A stretch of 52,528 nucleotides of DNA from Clostridiaceae bacterium (GTDB lineage: Bacteria > Bacillota > Clostridia > DSM-8532): NCBI GenBank assembly GCA_012719545.1, contig JAAYAD010000015.1, positions 1 through 52,528 on the forward strand, written 5' to 3'. A program made the position numbers and the translations under genes. Positions 34,010 through 43,030 of the stretch are shown here, piece by piece. Below the pieces are notes generated by a model. The model was given only the letters and a program-made list of their open reading frames with translations. It did no database searches and was not told where the DNA came from. Each line of letters begins with the position of its first letter. Position 1 is the first letter of the stretch.

Positions 34010-34412
34010 ACTTGCGGTCTCCTTTCGCTGTTCTTTTATGTATTATATAAACATATAGGGCAGAGAAGCACTCCGCCCTAGAGCTCACATTTTGAAACAG
34101 CAAGGCTTGCCAAACCGAAAGAAAAATACCATAATAATACCATTTCAATTTAACTGTAGCATATTGTTAATTTAATGTCAATTATATAGGCTGAATCGAA
34201 TACATATGATTGCAAGGAAGGTGAGTTCTTCGCCTGAAATTTTGATTTTTTATAGGAAAGCATCAGGCAGAATAAGCATAAAATATCAGAGACTAATAAT
34301 ATAAATATATAGTTGAAAAAACTGCCACAAGTTGTCCAATTATATAGTATAATATTAATGTAAGGATTACATAACAAGCATAAATACTTGCAGGTCATTA
34401 TGAGGTGGAATT
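34010..34412. other. Intergenic region with oad leader and promoter of a micro-ORF
   Basis: On the minus strand it holds the oad promoter and a 5' leader of about 140 nt with a near-perfect hairpin (TAGGGCAGAG / CTCCGCCCTA, 34056-34065 and 34071-34080). On the plus strand it leads to the peptide gene at 34413. No other gene is seen. Confidence 0.4.
34153..34181 (-). promoter_or_regulatory. Sigma-A promoter of the oad operon
   Basis: On the minus strand TTGACA (34181-34176), 17-nt spacer, TACAGT (34158-34153), about 145 nt before the oadA start. Confidence 0.65.
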
Positions 34413-34505
34413 ATGTGGACCGAAAGCTTGACAATTTATAATCCTGCTCAAGATATCAATGATATGCTTGAGGCTGAAGAATATGAAGTTGCAGACCAAA
34501 ACTAA
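34413..34505 (+). CDS. Paralogous micro-ORF copy 1 (30 aa, starts MWTESLTIYNPAQDIN)
   Basis: ATG 34413 is preceded by GAGGTGG. The peptide is MWTESLTIYNPAQDIN followed by an acidic tail ending EYEVADQN. A second gene at 51029 encodes the same first 16 residues. Over those 16 codons there are six synonymous and no amino-acid differences, so the peptide sequence is under selection. There is no Cys, no signal peptide and no recognised family. It is 57 bp ahead of a HAD gene and marks the left edge of the biosynthetic island. Confidence 0.65.
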   Translation: MWTESLTIYNPAQDINDMLEAEEYEVADQN

Positions 34506-34562
34506 ATGATAAAAGGCTTTACGCCATAAGATACATAACTTTGTGCTTAATCGGAGGCATTG

Positions 34563-35168
34563 ATGTACTCTTATATTTTTGATATTGGCGGGGTTTTAAT
34601 TATTTATGAATATCGAAAAATAGTAGAAGCTCTGCATGAAAAAACAGGTTGCGAAATAAGTAAAATTGAAGAACTTTTTAAGCTTGAACGCATTTATCCG
34701 GTTGAAACAGGAAAAATATCTGGGCATGAATTTTATAATAATTACGTGGTTCCTATTATGCCCAGGCTCTCATATGAAGAGTGGATACAGAATTTTGTCG
34801 ATAACAGTTATTTAAATAGGCCCGGCATGGAGCTTCTATTAGAGTTGAAAAACAAAGGCAGAGACGTGTACCTCTTAAGCAATCTGGCTGATTTTCATAA
34901 GATTGCCATGGAAAGAACGGTTCCTGGTCTTTTTGATATCTGCAAAAGAAATTTCTTATCCTATGAGTTGGGCTATCACAAGCCTGAAGCAGAGATATAT
35001 AAAGCGGTATGCGAAGCTATTGGGGCAAAACCTGAAACCTGCGTTTTCTTTGACGATATGAAAGAAAATGTTGAAGGTGCCAAAAAAGTAGGACTTATTG
35101 GAATACAGTTCTCCAATCAGGAGATTGCCTCCATAAGAAAAAGAGTGGAAGAACTGGACTCATTTTAG
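34563..35168 (+). CDS. HAD-superfamily hydrolase (IA-like)
   Basis: A 201-aa HAD phosphatase-like protein. Motif I is FDIGGVLI with the nucleophile Asp; the usual second Asp is replaced by Gly, as in the FDxGG(V/N) group. Motif II is YLLSN, the motif III Lys is in YHKPEAEIY, and motif IV is CVFFDDMKENVEGAK. The substrate is unknown. ATG 34563 is chosen for GGAGG 5 nt upstream. It may be expressed with the micro-ORF before it. Confidence 0.8.
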   Translation: MYSYIFDIGGVLIIYEYRKIVEALHEKTGCEISKIEELFKLERIYPVETGKISGHEFYNNYVVPIMPRLSYEEWIQNFVDNSYLNRPGMELLLELKNKGRDVYLLSNLADFHKIAMERTVPGLFDICKRNFLSYELGYHKPEAEIYKAVCEAIGAKPETCVFFDDMKENVEGAKKVGLIGIQFSNQEIASIRKRVEELDSF

Positions 35169-35248
35169 GCAAAAAATTCATAGATTCTCATACAATTGCT
35201 CATTAAACACAATATAATATGTCTAGATAATATAAGATGACCATAAAG

Positions 35249-35284
35249 AAAGCTGAGGCTTTAACAGAGCCTTAGCTTTTTTCA
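35249..35284. terminator. Terminator at the end of the biosynthetic operon
   Basis: AAAGCTGAGGCT and AGCCTTAGCTTT form a stem with a TTAACAG loop, with T or A runs on the sides. It overlaps the fabZ-like stop codon and separates it from the convergent HAD gene. Confidence 0.65.
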
Positions 35285-35724
35285 TGCATTTGTGTAACAA
35301 TGAGCTTTCCCTTTACTACAACCTTGTTTTCTGATGAAATTTTGCCCCTGACTTCAATGAAATTACCGAATATATTGTTGTTTTCCACTTCAATTATCAG
35401 TTGATCACCAGGCTGGACCAGATCAATAAACTTAACTTCCTCTATCTTTGCGATATATCCTACTTTTTCGGCAGCATTTTCATCCTCGGATTCTGTTGCC
35501 GTATAGACAAGGGCAGCCATTTGGGCGAGCATTTCAATGAGAAGAATGCCGGGCACTATGGGCCTTTCCGGAAAATGCCCCTGAAAATAAGGCTCGTTAA
35601 TTGTAATATTTTTTAGCCCTTTGCCATATTTGCCGGGTTGTACTTCAAGAACCCTGTCAATCAGGAGGAATGGGTATCTGTGGGGCAATCGTTTCATTAT
35701 TTCTAAAGCATCCACTTTATACAC
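35272..35724 (-). CDS. FabZ-like 3-hydroxyacyl-ACP dehydratase
   Basis: A 150-aa hot-dog dehydratase with the FabZ signature LPHRYPFLLIDRV and the catalytic pair His50 (FQGHFPERPIVPG) and Glu64 (GILLIEMLAQ). It removes water from 3-hydroxyacyl-ACP to give trans-2-enoyl-ACP. It is the last gene of the operon, 3 bp after the KS-beta-like gene, so it should serve the operon's own acyl chain. No enoyl reductase is encoded nearby, so double bonds may be kept. Confidence 0.9.
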   Translation of the reverse strand: MYKVDALEIMKRLPHRYPFLLIDRVLEVQPGKYGKGLKNITINEPYFQGHFPERPIVPGILLIEMLAQMAALVYTATESEDENAAEKVGYIAKIEEVKFIDLVQPGDQLIIEVENNNIFGNFIEVRGKISSENKVVVKGKLIVTQMHEKS

Positions 35725-35727
35725 TTC

Positions 35728-36795
35728 CTAATTGGCTTTTTCAATAATAACTGAGGTGAAATTGCCATCAACGGTGACCCCGTTAATCATCATGTATTTT
35801 TTCCGGGTCTCTATCATTTTGATGTCAGATGGATCCGCAATATGGGGAATACGACCTGATTTGAGGCACAGTGCCGCTATGCAGATGTCAAGAATGCCTT
35901 CCACCAGGCAGTTGGTATGGGATATGGTATTCAAAGGTATTTTATGTACTGATGGGTCAATTGACTCAATAGCCTCTTTTTCCATATAATACAGCGCATT
36001 TTCACTATTGGCTGTCATAAAGACTCCGGCTAAATCACTGGCCGGAATTGCCGCTCTTTCCAATGCCATTTCCATGCCGCGCTTCATAAACTGGCTTGTA
36101 ACGGGTATGCTTCCATGCTTATAAATTATGGTGCCGTCAATGACATTGGCACATCCAATGATTTTTGCAAGAGGTTTATTGCCGGTTTTCTCAATACTCT
36201 CCGGGGTTTCCAGTAAAAACGCTGCCGCGCCTTCATTGTAACCGTCTTTTAAAATATCATGGTTGGTAAAGTCCTGAAAATAGTCTTCGTTGTATTCGTC
36301 TACGGCGCCCACCAGTAAAGCCGATACCTTTTTGGTTTTCAACAGTCTGTTTGCGTATAAAACCGGGCTTGTATTGACAAGCATGGATGAAGCGCCCTTT
36401 AGCTTGTATCTAATGCATATGGGTCCCAGGCAGGCATTGTTGACAGTTACCGCAAACAGCTTCGGGCTTACGTACTGAACACCGTCGGTGTACAGATCCT
36501 TCAGGAATTTCATATTAACATGGCAAGCCCCAAATTCGGTGGAAAATAAAGTTCCAATGTCGTATTCACCGAGAGCCTCAAGATTGACGGCATCCAATAT
36601 ATTCCTGCAGGCCGCAAGAAGCGACAGTGAATACTTGTCAAGGCCGCTTCTTTCTTTCATGGGCAGGTTATTAGGTATTTTTATAGGTGAAGGATTTGGC
36701 TTGACCTCATTTCGCACAAGCTTGTCAAATATGTCCTCAGGGCTGTCCCCAAGATTATTGAATCCGCAGATTCCTGTAATAAATACCTCTTTCAT
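35728..36795 (-). CDS. Beta-ketoacyl synthase homologue without active-site Cys (KS-beta / chain-length-factor-like)
   Basis: A 355-aa thiolase-fold protein, shorter than typical KS. Aligned to the neighbouring ketosynthase on the shared KG, the nucleophile Cys155 of that protein falls on Ser143 (LVNTSPVLYANR). The NAHGTGT histidine motif is absent (MTANSENALYY); a HTNCLVEG remnant of the second His region remains. It is therefore unlikely to condense on its own and probably pairs with the active KS, as chain-length factors do in aromatic and aryl-polyene type II systems. ATG 36795 is chosen for GAGGGG upstream. Confidence 0.8.
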   Translation of the reverse strand: MKEVFITGICGFNNLGDSPEDIFDKLVRNEVKPNPSPIKIPNNLPMKERSGLDKYSLSLLAACRNILDAVNLEALGEYDIGTLFSTEFGACHVNMKFLKDLYTDGVQYVSPKLFAVTVNNACLGPICIRYKLKGASSMLVNTSPVLYANRLLKTKKVSALLVGAVDEYNEDYFQDFTNHDILKDGYNEGAAAFLLETPESIEKTGNKPLAKIIGCANVIDGTIIYKHGSIPVTSQFMKRGMEMALERAAIPASDLAGVFMTANSENALYYMEKEAIESIDPSVHKIPLNTISHTNCLVEGILDICIAALCLKSGRIPHIADPSDIKMIETRKKYMMINGVTVDGNFTSVIIEKAN

Positions 36796-36812
36796 ATTGG
36801 CCCCTCGCATAA

Positions 36813-37232
36813 TTAATCAAAATATATTTTGTGTTCTTCTATGTACCTTTTTATTTTTTCAGGATATGATGACATAAGCTCATAATTTTTGCTGACAAAG
36901 CAGAGTTTTATTGTTCCCTTTGTATATACGACCTTTTCGCTGTCATCCTGAATTGAAAAGCTGCATAACACATAGGTGCCGTTTCTCATGTCAATATCAA
37001 GGAATACTTTGTGGTAATCTCTCTTATCAATTCTTTGGAGAAATTTTATGCTCATATCCATTACGAGCACATAGTATTCATCTTCAAGAAAACTTTCCAG
37101 GCTGCCGTTGAAGTAATATTCAAAGGCCTCTATTCTTGCTTCTTCCAGGTACTTGTAATAAACGGAGTGATGGACAATTCCATATTGGTCAAAGTCGGAG
37201 AATCTTGGTTTAAATCTGTATGTATATTTCAT
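36813..37232 (-). CDS. Hot-dog acyl thioesterase, 4HBT/YbgC type
   Basis: A 139-aa single hot-dog domain. FSDFDQYGIVHHSVYYKYLEEAR matches the 4-hydroxybenzoyl-CoA thioesterase signature, with Asp15 as the likely catalytic residue. It probably hydrolyses acyl-ACP, releasing the chain or editing stalled intermediates; an acyl-transfer role is conceivable. Its ATG overlaps the ketosynthase stop (TAATG), so translation is coupled. Aryl-polyene clusters carry the same type of enzyme. Confidence 0.85.
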   Translation of the reverse strand: MKYTYRFKPRFSDFDQYGIVHHSVYYKYLEEARIEAFEYYFNGSLESFLEDEYYVLVMDMSIKFLQRIDKRDYHKVFLDIDMRNGTYVLCSFSIQDDSEKVVYTKGTIKLCFVSKNYELMSSYPEKIKRYIEEHKIYFD

Positions 37233-38419
37233 TATGGCTCACCAATCTTGATAAGAACGCTGGAAGAATTGCCGACAAACCCAAAGGAATTGGAAAGAAT
37301 ATAGGAGCTGTTTAAAGGGCTTATTTCATTTACCGGTATCTTGACTTTTCCGCCCTTAAATTCAGGCTCTTTAAGATTATAGGTGGCAGGAATTTGTTTT
37401 TTTAGGCCAAAGATAATGCAGAATGCCAGCTCAATTGCTCCTGCAGTTGCAAGGCAGTGGCCGGTAAGGGACTTTGTGGAAGTAACAATTCCCTCAAAAC
37501 CCAGGCTTTCCAAGGCCTTATACTCCATGGAGTCGTTAAGCCTTGTACCTGTGCCGTGGGCATTTACATATCCCACTTTTTCAACGGGTACATTTCCCTG
37601 TTCCAAAGCCTTTTTCATGACATATAAGGCTCCATTTCCTTCCGGGTCGGGTGCGGTGGGGGAGTAGGCGTCATTGGCAATTGAATAGCCCAGGATTTCT
37701 CCGTAAATTTTGGCCTTTCTTTCAACTGCGCTTTCATACTCTTCCAGAAGAAATGCTACACTGGCCTCGCCAAGATTAATACCGTTTCTGTTTGAGTCGA
37801 AGGGCTTGCAGACTTCTTCATTTAGTGTCTGAAGTATATGGAATCCTGCCATGGACAATTCCGTCAATGGGTCCGCACTGGCAACAAACATTTTTTTCAT
37901 GCTCCCATCGGCAATTGCATCAAAGGCAAGTCCAACAGCGGCGGTGCTGGATGCGCATGCAATGGACGTATTGTATGCCTCACCCTTTATGCCCAGCAAG
38001 GAAGCCATGTAATGAAGAAAGGAGTCACCGGTCAAAAGAGAAGGAATGTTTTTCTTTCCCTGTACTTTACGCCGGGCATATTCCTGCATTTTTAAGACCT
38101 TTAAGGTTGAAGAAGCAATGGATAAGCCTGTGGTGTATGCTTCATTTTTAAGATCATCCTGGGAAAGATTTGCATCCTTTAGTGCTCCTAATATTGCTTT
38201 TCTTAATAATTTGTGGGTTTTTTCTTCCACCGGGTTTTCCTCAAAATTGTCTTCCTCGCAATCAAGAGTACCAATGGGGTATTTTTCAAGGCCTAAATGC
38301 TTGTATGTATCTTTGTGCTCCAGCCCGGTTCTGTTGCTTAAAGCCAATTCATGCATTTCTTCAAGGCAGCTGCCAGCGGCGCTTTCGGCATAAACACCGG
38401 TTATTACAACTCTTTTCAT
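37232..38419 (-). CDS. Beta-ketoacyl-ACP synthase, FabF-like (KS-alpha)
   Basis: A 395-aa ketosynthase with the intact triad: Cys155 in TSIACASSTAAV, His288 in NAHGTGTRLND and His321 in KSLTGHCLATAGA. The C-terminal SNSFGFVGNSSSVLI matches the GFGGxN region. It condenses malonyl-ACP with the growing acyl-ACP. It is divergent from housekeeping FabF, which would normally sit in the fab operon, and is flanked by its own ACP and a KS-beta-like partner. Confidence 0.9.
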   Translation of the reverse strand: MKRVVITGVYAESAAGSCLEEMHELALSNRTGLEHKDTYKHLGLEKYPIGTLDCEEDNFEENPVEEKTHKLLRKAILGALKDANLSQDDLKNEAYTTGLSIASSTLKVLKMQEYARRKVQGKKNIPSLLTGDSFLHYMASLLGIKGEAYNTSIACASSTAAVGLAFDAIADGSMKKMFVASADPLTELSMAGFHILQTLNEEVCKPFDSNRNGINLGEASVAFLLEEYESAVERKAKIYGEILGYSIANDAYSPTAPDPEGNGALYVMKKALEQGNVPVEKVGYVNAHGTGTRLNDSMEYKALESLGFEGIVTSTKSLTGHCLATAGAIELAFCIIFGLKKQIPATYNLKEPEFKGGKVKIPVNEISPLNSSYILSNSFGFVGNSSSVLIKIGEP

Positions 38420-38428
38420 AGTGCCACC

Positions 38429-38710
38429 TTATACCTTACTGTTCTCTTTAAGATTAGAAACCAGCTCCACAAGGGTATTGATGTTCTGAAAATATTTCCT
38501 GTTTTCATTGGCGTTGATTTCTACACCAAAGTTTTTCTTCAATATTACGATGATTTCCAATACGTCAATGGAATCCAGGCCCAGGCCTTCGCCGTCATCA
38601 TTGTAGCCAAAGAGTGGCATGTCATCTTTGAATGCTTCCTCGTCAATGAATAGTTCCAGTCTTTCAATAATCTCTTTTTTCAATATTGATTTCATTTCGT
38701 TCTTATCCAT
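38429..38710 (-). CDS. Acyl carrier protein
   Basis: A 93-aa four-helix carrier protein. Phosphopantetheine attaches to Ser47 in GLGLDSIDVLEI. It is acidic and slightly longer than housekeeping ACP. It is the carrier for the operon's ketosynthases; activation is presumably by the divergent phosphopantetheinyl transferase at 50171. Good ribosome site (GGAGGT). Confidence 0.93.
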   Translation of the reverse strand: MDKNEMKSILKKEIIERLELFIDEEAFKDDMPLFGYNDDGEGLGLDSIDVLEIIVILKKNFGVEINANENRKYFQNINTLVELVSNLKENSKV

Positions 38711-38731
38711 ACTTTAACCTCCAATTTCTTT

Positions 38732-39442
38732 CTAATTGCTTTTTTCCGACATTACCGAGAGGGATCTTATTAATATGCCGTCTTTCAATGCCAAAATTGA
38801 GTCAGCCATTGATGCCATTTCCATGTCGTGGGTCACAGATATAACCGTCTTGTTGTAGTCCCGGGTCATTTGCTTTAATAATGAGTAGATTTGCAAAGAA
38901 TTTTGGTGGTCCAGGTTACCTGTTGGCTCGTCGGCAAAGATGATTGGGCAGTCCAAAACCATGGCTCTGGCAATGCTTACTCTTTGCTGCTCACCTCCGG
39001 ATAAAAGATTGACAGCTTTGTTCCTTTTATCATAGATCCCTATCTTTTTCATCAATTCATTCATAAGCTTTCTTTTCTCATCTGTTGCCGCTTTGGCTAA
39101 AGACAACGGAAGCAGAATATTTTCTTCAACGGTCAGAACGGGGAGCAGATTAAAAAATTGAAATATGAATGCAAAGTTTTTTCTTCTGAACTCGCTCATG
39201 GCTTTATCATTATTGTACTTTTCATTAATTCTCTGACCGTTGAAATATATTTCACCTTCGTCCGCTTCTTCCAGGCCGCTTAGTATATATAAAAGGGTTG
39301 ATTTTCCCGAACCAGACGCACCGGTAATGCAGTAGAGCCTGCCCCGTTCAAATTCAATATTTACTCCCTTTAATACCTGCTGGGTTGAATCTCCGCTTTT
39401 ATAGCTCTTTTTAATGTTTTCTGCCTTTAATATTGCCGACAT
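38732..39442 (-). CDS. ABC transporter ATPase, LolD/MacB type
   Basis: A 236-aa ATPase with Walker A GASGSGKST, signature LSGGEQQR and Walker B CPIIFADEPTGNLD, the typical subclass partnered with FtsX-type permeases. It lies 17 bp after the permease gene. Together they should move the finished peptide, or its lipid-modified form, across the membrane or give self-protection. Confidence 0.93.
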   Translation of the reverse strand: MSAILKAENIKKSYKSGDSTQQVLKGVNIEFERGRLYCITGASGSGKSTLLYILSGLEEADEGEIYFNGQRINEKYNNDKAMSEFRRKNFAFIFQFFNLLPVLTVEENILLPLSLAKAATDEKRKLMNELMKKIGIYDKRNKAVNLLSGGEQQRVSIARAMVLDCPIIFADEPTGNLDHQNSLQIYSLLKQMTRDYNKTVISVTHDMEMASMADSILALKDGILIRSLSVMSEKSN

Positions 39443-39459
39443 TATAGACGACTCCCTTC

Positions 39460-41913
39460 TTACTCTTCTTTTATACTCGCAATAATTGTTCTGTTCTTAA
39501 GCCTTCTTAAAATAAGGCCCAGGCTTAAACAATAAAGAATGAATATATAAAGAGAAATCATCAAAATACTTGATGTATTATAGTGGTAGGAAGCTACTTT
39601 TCCGATGCCTGCGGAAATGGAAGCAATATCAACAAATTCCCAGGTGACAAGTAAACCGGCAATTACGCTTCCGGCTATGCCCGCAATAGCAAGCATGATA
39701 AATTCTGCAAAATTAATTTTCATTATTTCATTCAGGGATGTCCCCATTACCCGCATCAATGCAAATTCCCTTGTCCTGCCGTTGATAAACTGAATCACCT
39801 GATTTGTCAGCATGAACACTCCAATGGTGCTTATAAATACCAGAATTACCTCAATGAACATGGTGCCTTTAATGGCATTGGCACGGTAGCTTTCTTTAAT
39901 TTCTTCCCTGCTTTTTATATTTGGGGTAAAGACGCCATCCGAAAGGGCGGTTTTAATTGTTTCAATACCGGCGTCAATATCCACGCCGTCTTTAAAAATA
40001 ACGGTAATGTTGTTTACGGGGTAAGAATAATATTTTTCATTTAGATACACGACGTTTCCCATATATTCATAGGCATTGCATATGCCCTCAACAGTGATTT
40101 CATAGGTATTAAGATTGTCGGATATGGTTAAGGTATCCCCAACCTTGATATTGCCTTTCTTTGCAAGACTTTCGCCGATGATGGCACCTTTCTTGTTGTC
40201 CGGAAGCCTGGCTTTTTCACCTGTTTTAACGTCAACCAGATTAAAAAATTCTTCAAACTCACTTCCGGATAGAATGTAGCCTTCAATGCGGCTTCCCTCC
40301 AGGGTTAAAAATCTTGAATGGGATGTTTCGACCGACTTGACAATTGGAAGCTTTGATATGTAATTGATTTTTTCATTTATAACATCCTGGGTCTGGTTAT
40401 ATTTCGTAATAAAAACATGGCCATTGTACTGAAGCTCCACCTTATTGGCAGCATCCGTCCTTATGGTGTAAAAAACATTGTACATGCCTATGTGGAATGC
40501 CAGAATGAGAACAAGGGTGCCAAGAACACTGGCTGTTTTCTTTTTGTTTCTTGCCAGATTCTTTAAAGATAGAGCCAAATGCGGTCTTGTATCCATAAAA
40601 ATATACGACAATGCTGAAAGCATATGAAGAACCACTACAACAAAACTTTCAACAGCTTTTACGGCGGCGAAAACTGCAATGGCAGATAATATCATGGTTA
40701 AATTGTCATTTACACTGTTTCTTGCAATAATCAGCACTATAAAGAGAACAAAGTAAAATATACTGTTGGTGACATATTTATTTATAAGATCTTCACTTTC
40801 ATCGTAACCCTGATTTCTGTAAAGAAGAAGCAGCCGGATTGGTTTATGCTTTTTATACTTTCCTATTTCCATTGACATAAAGACATATGGAGCGGCTATG
40901 GAAACAACAAGGCTTGCCAGAAGAACTATGGGCTTTGGGAGAATGAAGCCTGCAAAGCCATACCTTGAATAAATTATTAAATTGCCAATAAGAATCCCAA
41001 GAAGGACACCTACTGCTTCTCCAATTGCCCCCAGAAGCAGAACCATATTCTGATACAGCACCGCTGCTTTTTGATGGCTTAAGCCAATGGTTCTTAAAAA
41101 GCCGATATGCTCAATATTTTCAGAAATTATTGTTTTGGAAAAGTTATATAGCCCGCCGAATACTACGCCAATAAGGCCTATAAGTATAAAGCTGACAGCA
41201 TAGATAAAGCTTTGAGTGCTTTCTTTCCGGTGCAAATCTATTTTATCAACGATACTGTGGCTTATAAGATTATCAAATTTTTGGGAGAACTGAGCCACAT
41301 CGCTGCCGGATACATTGCCTAAGTCCACCAGAAACACGTTTTTTGCAATTTCACCGCCAAAGGTGCTGGCATAGTAGCCTTCGGACATATATACATTGAT
41401 TTGATTGGTATTGGCGACCTCATAAAAGCTTTTTTCGTCCAGTATATTTGCGATATTAACCGTTTTGGTTATTCCGTTGACGGTTAATTCGAAGCCATCA
41501 GGTCCAGTTCCCAAAAGCTTCAGCGAATCGCTGCCAAGGCAAATACCGTCAAGGTTTCCGATAACTTTACCATCAATATTTTTTATATCATTAAGAAGAT
41601 TGTGATTTTCAAAATCAAGTATATGCAATATGATGCTGTGACTTCCTAAGCTTGCAGGAATATTGCTTTGCCATGCTATGTTTTTTACTTCCTCCTGATT
41701 TATGAGCCTAATGTATGTATCACTTTCGCCCTTGGTATCATAGAAAACTGCGTCAATCTTGCCGTATTTCTCGTTTATCTCTCTTTCCATGTCATGCAAA
41801 GAATAGTCAATGTACAGCAAACTGGCTATAAAGACAGTTACGCACAGGACTATTGCAAATAAAATACTTTTGCAGTTATCACTATTGGCTTTGATTAACT
41901 TTAAGCTTACCAT
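39460..41913 (-). CDS. FtsX/MacB-type ABC transporter permease
   Basis: An 817-aa permease with one N-terminal helix, a large outer domain (about 35-235), a first FtsX membrane block (about 240-460), a second outer domain (about 490-680) and a second FtsX block (about 690-805, with REFALMRVMGTSLNEI). This duplicated arrangement is that of BceB/MacB-like mechanotransmission exporters. It pairs with the ATPase downstream. Position directly after the M50 protease suggests export or immunity for the operon's peptide. Confidence 0.88.
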   Translation of the reverse strand: MVSLKLIKANSDNCKSILFAIVLCVTVFIASLLYIDYSLHDMEREINEKYGKIDAVFYDTKGESDTYIRLINQEEVKNIAWQSNIPASLGSHSIILHILDFENHNLLNDIKNIDGKVIGNLDGICLGSDSLKLLGTGPDGFELTVNGITKTVNIANILDEKSFYEVANTNQINVYMSEGYYASTFGGEIAKNVFLVDLGNVSGSDVAQFSQKFDNLISHSIVDKIDLHRKESTQSFIYAVSFILIGLIGVVFGGLYNFSKTIISENIEHIGFLRTIGLSHQKAAVLYQNMVLLLGAIGEAVGVLLGILIGNLIIYSRYGFAGFILPKPIVLLASLVVSIAAPYVFMSMEIGKYKKHKPIRLLLLYRNQGYDESEDLINKYVTNSIFYFVLFIVLIIARNSVNDNLTMILSAIAVFAAVKAVESFVVVVLHMLSALSYIFMDTRPHLALSLKNLARNKKKTASVLGTLVLILAFHIGMYNVFYTIRTDAANKVELQYNGHVFITKYNQTQDVINEKINYISKLPIVKSVETSHSRFLTLEGSRIEGYILSGSEFEEFFNLVDVKTGEKARLPDNKKGAIIGESLAKKGNIKVGDTLTISDNLNTYEITVEGICNAYEYMGNVVYLNEKYYSYPVNNITVIFKDGVDIDAGIETIKTALSDGVFTPNIKSREEIKESYRANAIKGTMFIEVILVFISTIGVFMLTNQVIQFINGRTREFALMRVMGTSLNEIMKINFAEFIMLAIAGIAGSVIAGLLVTWEFVDIASISAGIGKVASYHYNTSSILMISLYIFILYCLSLGLILRRLKNRTIIASIKEE

Positions 41914-41932
41914 TGTTTCACTCCCAGCTGGT

Positions 41933-43021
41933 TTATATAAGCAATATAATTTCCTTAATTATTTTATATACCCAGGTAATTGTAATATATAAATTAATAC
42001 CCATAATTGACATACTTGAAATTAAATATAGAAAAAATAGAAGCCTGTTTTTATCGGGGATTTTTGCATCGCGTTTTTTTATAATGTTTCTTAAATATTG
42101 CCACATCTTTGTTCTAAGACCATTGATGCCTAAAAGATTCATTAACATAAAATAGCCGTCGTTCATTAAAAAGGGGGAAATATTTATAAGGATAAAGTGA
42201 AAATTCACTAAAAATATAATGCCGCAAAGATCCAACAACCTTTCGGGCATGCCGGAAATACCCATCAATGCCAGGGCCGTAGCCGCCATAACAATGTTGG
42301 TTCTAAGGCCTGCCGACAATATGGCAATCTTCCTCTTTCTGTCAAGAGCGATCATTTCGGGATACTGTGTATAATACATGGGAATAAAGCCTGCATATAG
42401 GGCGACACTGAAATCAAGACGGGACATATTCTGCCTGACAGCCTCAAGAACATGAGCAATTTCGTGTATTGCGATAACAACCATGCTGACGGCCATGCTC
42501 ATGAGTGCCCCCTGTATGGAAGACTTATTGTAGGTGAAAAAATGGTTCCTGCTGCTTAAAATGACCGCGTCAAGATTAACCAGTATCATAACCAATGAGA
42601 CCAGTACCAATATAGGCTCCAGCCATCTTGTAAAGGACAGTGCTTTTGAGGCTTTAATGAGGAAGCTTGGCATCTCATTTATGTTGGTTGAATACAAATG
42701 CACTCCCATCATTTTTACCTCACTGGTCTCCAGACGGCTTTGCGAGTTCTCCATAAGGCCCATGTCGTCTAAATAGGACTTTAATTCTCCAATATTAATC
42801 TTATAGGCCAGTTTATCCAATATCATCTTTTCAATTTCTTCATCAGAAAGCTGCTGTTCCTTTAATGTGTTATATATAAACTGAATGATTTTATATTGGA
42901 CTGAACTGACCCTTATTGAAATCTGCCTTTCTATGCTTCCAATAATATAAAATTTTTTTCTGCCCAAGGATTTGTCTTCCAGAAAGAATAAATCCTTTGC
43001 AAGGGTAAGCTGATTTTCCAT
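41933..43021 (-). CDS. M50-type membrane metalloprotease (YydH-like)
   Basis: About 362 aa. An N-terminal soluble segment of about 120 residues may bind the substrate peptide. The membrane part has the zinc site HEIAH (H188, E189, H192 counted from the GTG two codons earlier) and the third-ligand motif NISPFLMNDGYF (Asp290). This is the signature of site-2-protease-like peptide zinc metalloproteases found beside radical SAM peptides such as YydF. It probably cleaves the leader from the modified precursor. ATG 43021 is chosen for AAGGTG upstream; it follows the radical SAM gene closely. Confidence 0.85.
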   Translation of the reverse strand: MENQLTLAKDLFFLEDKSLGRKKFYIIGSIERQISIRVSSVQYKIIQFIYNTLKEQQLSDEEIEKMILDKLAYKINIGELKSYLDDMGLMENSQSRLETSEVKMMGVHLYSTNINEMPSFLIKASKALSFTRWLEPILVLVSLVMILVNLDAVILSSRNHFFTYNKSSIQGALMSMAVSMVVIAIHEIAHVLEAVRQNMSRLDFSVALYAGFIPMYYTQYPEMIALDRKRKIAILSAGLRTNIVMAATALALMGISGMPERLLDLCGIIFLVNFHFILINISPFLMNDGYFMLMNLLGINGLRTKMWQYLRNIIKKRDAKIPDKNRLLFFLYLISSMSIMGINLYITITWVYKIIKEIILLI

Positions 43022-43030
43022 AACCACACC

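Noticed and set aside
37792-38151. Open frames opposite the ketosynthase gene
   Set aside because: They run antisense to the active-site region of an intact ketosynthase and show no start signals.
35272-38710. Housekeeping fatty-acid (fab) operon
   Set aside because: No fabD, fabH, fabK or acc genes; the second KS lacks its Cys; the genes are interleaved with RiPP genes and a dedicated PPTase.
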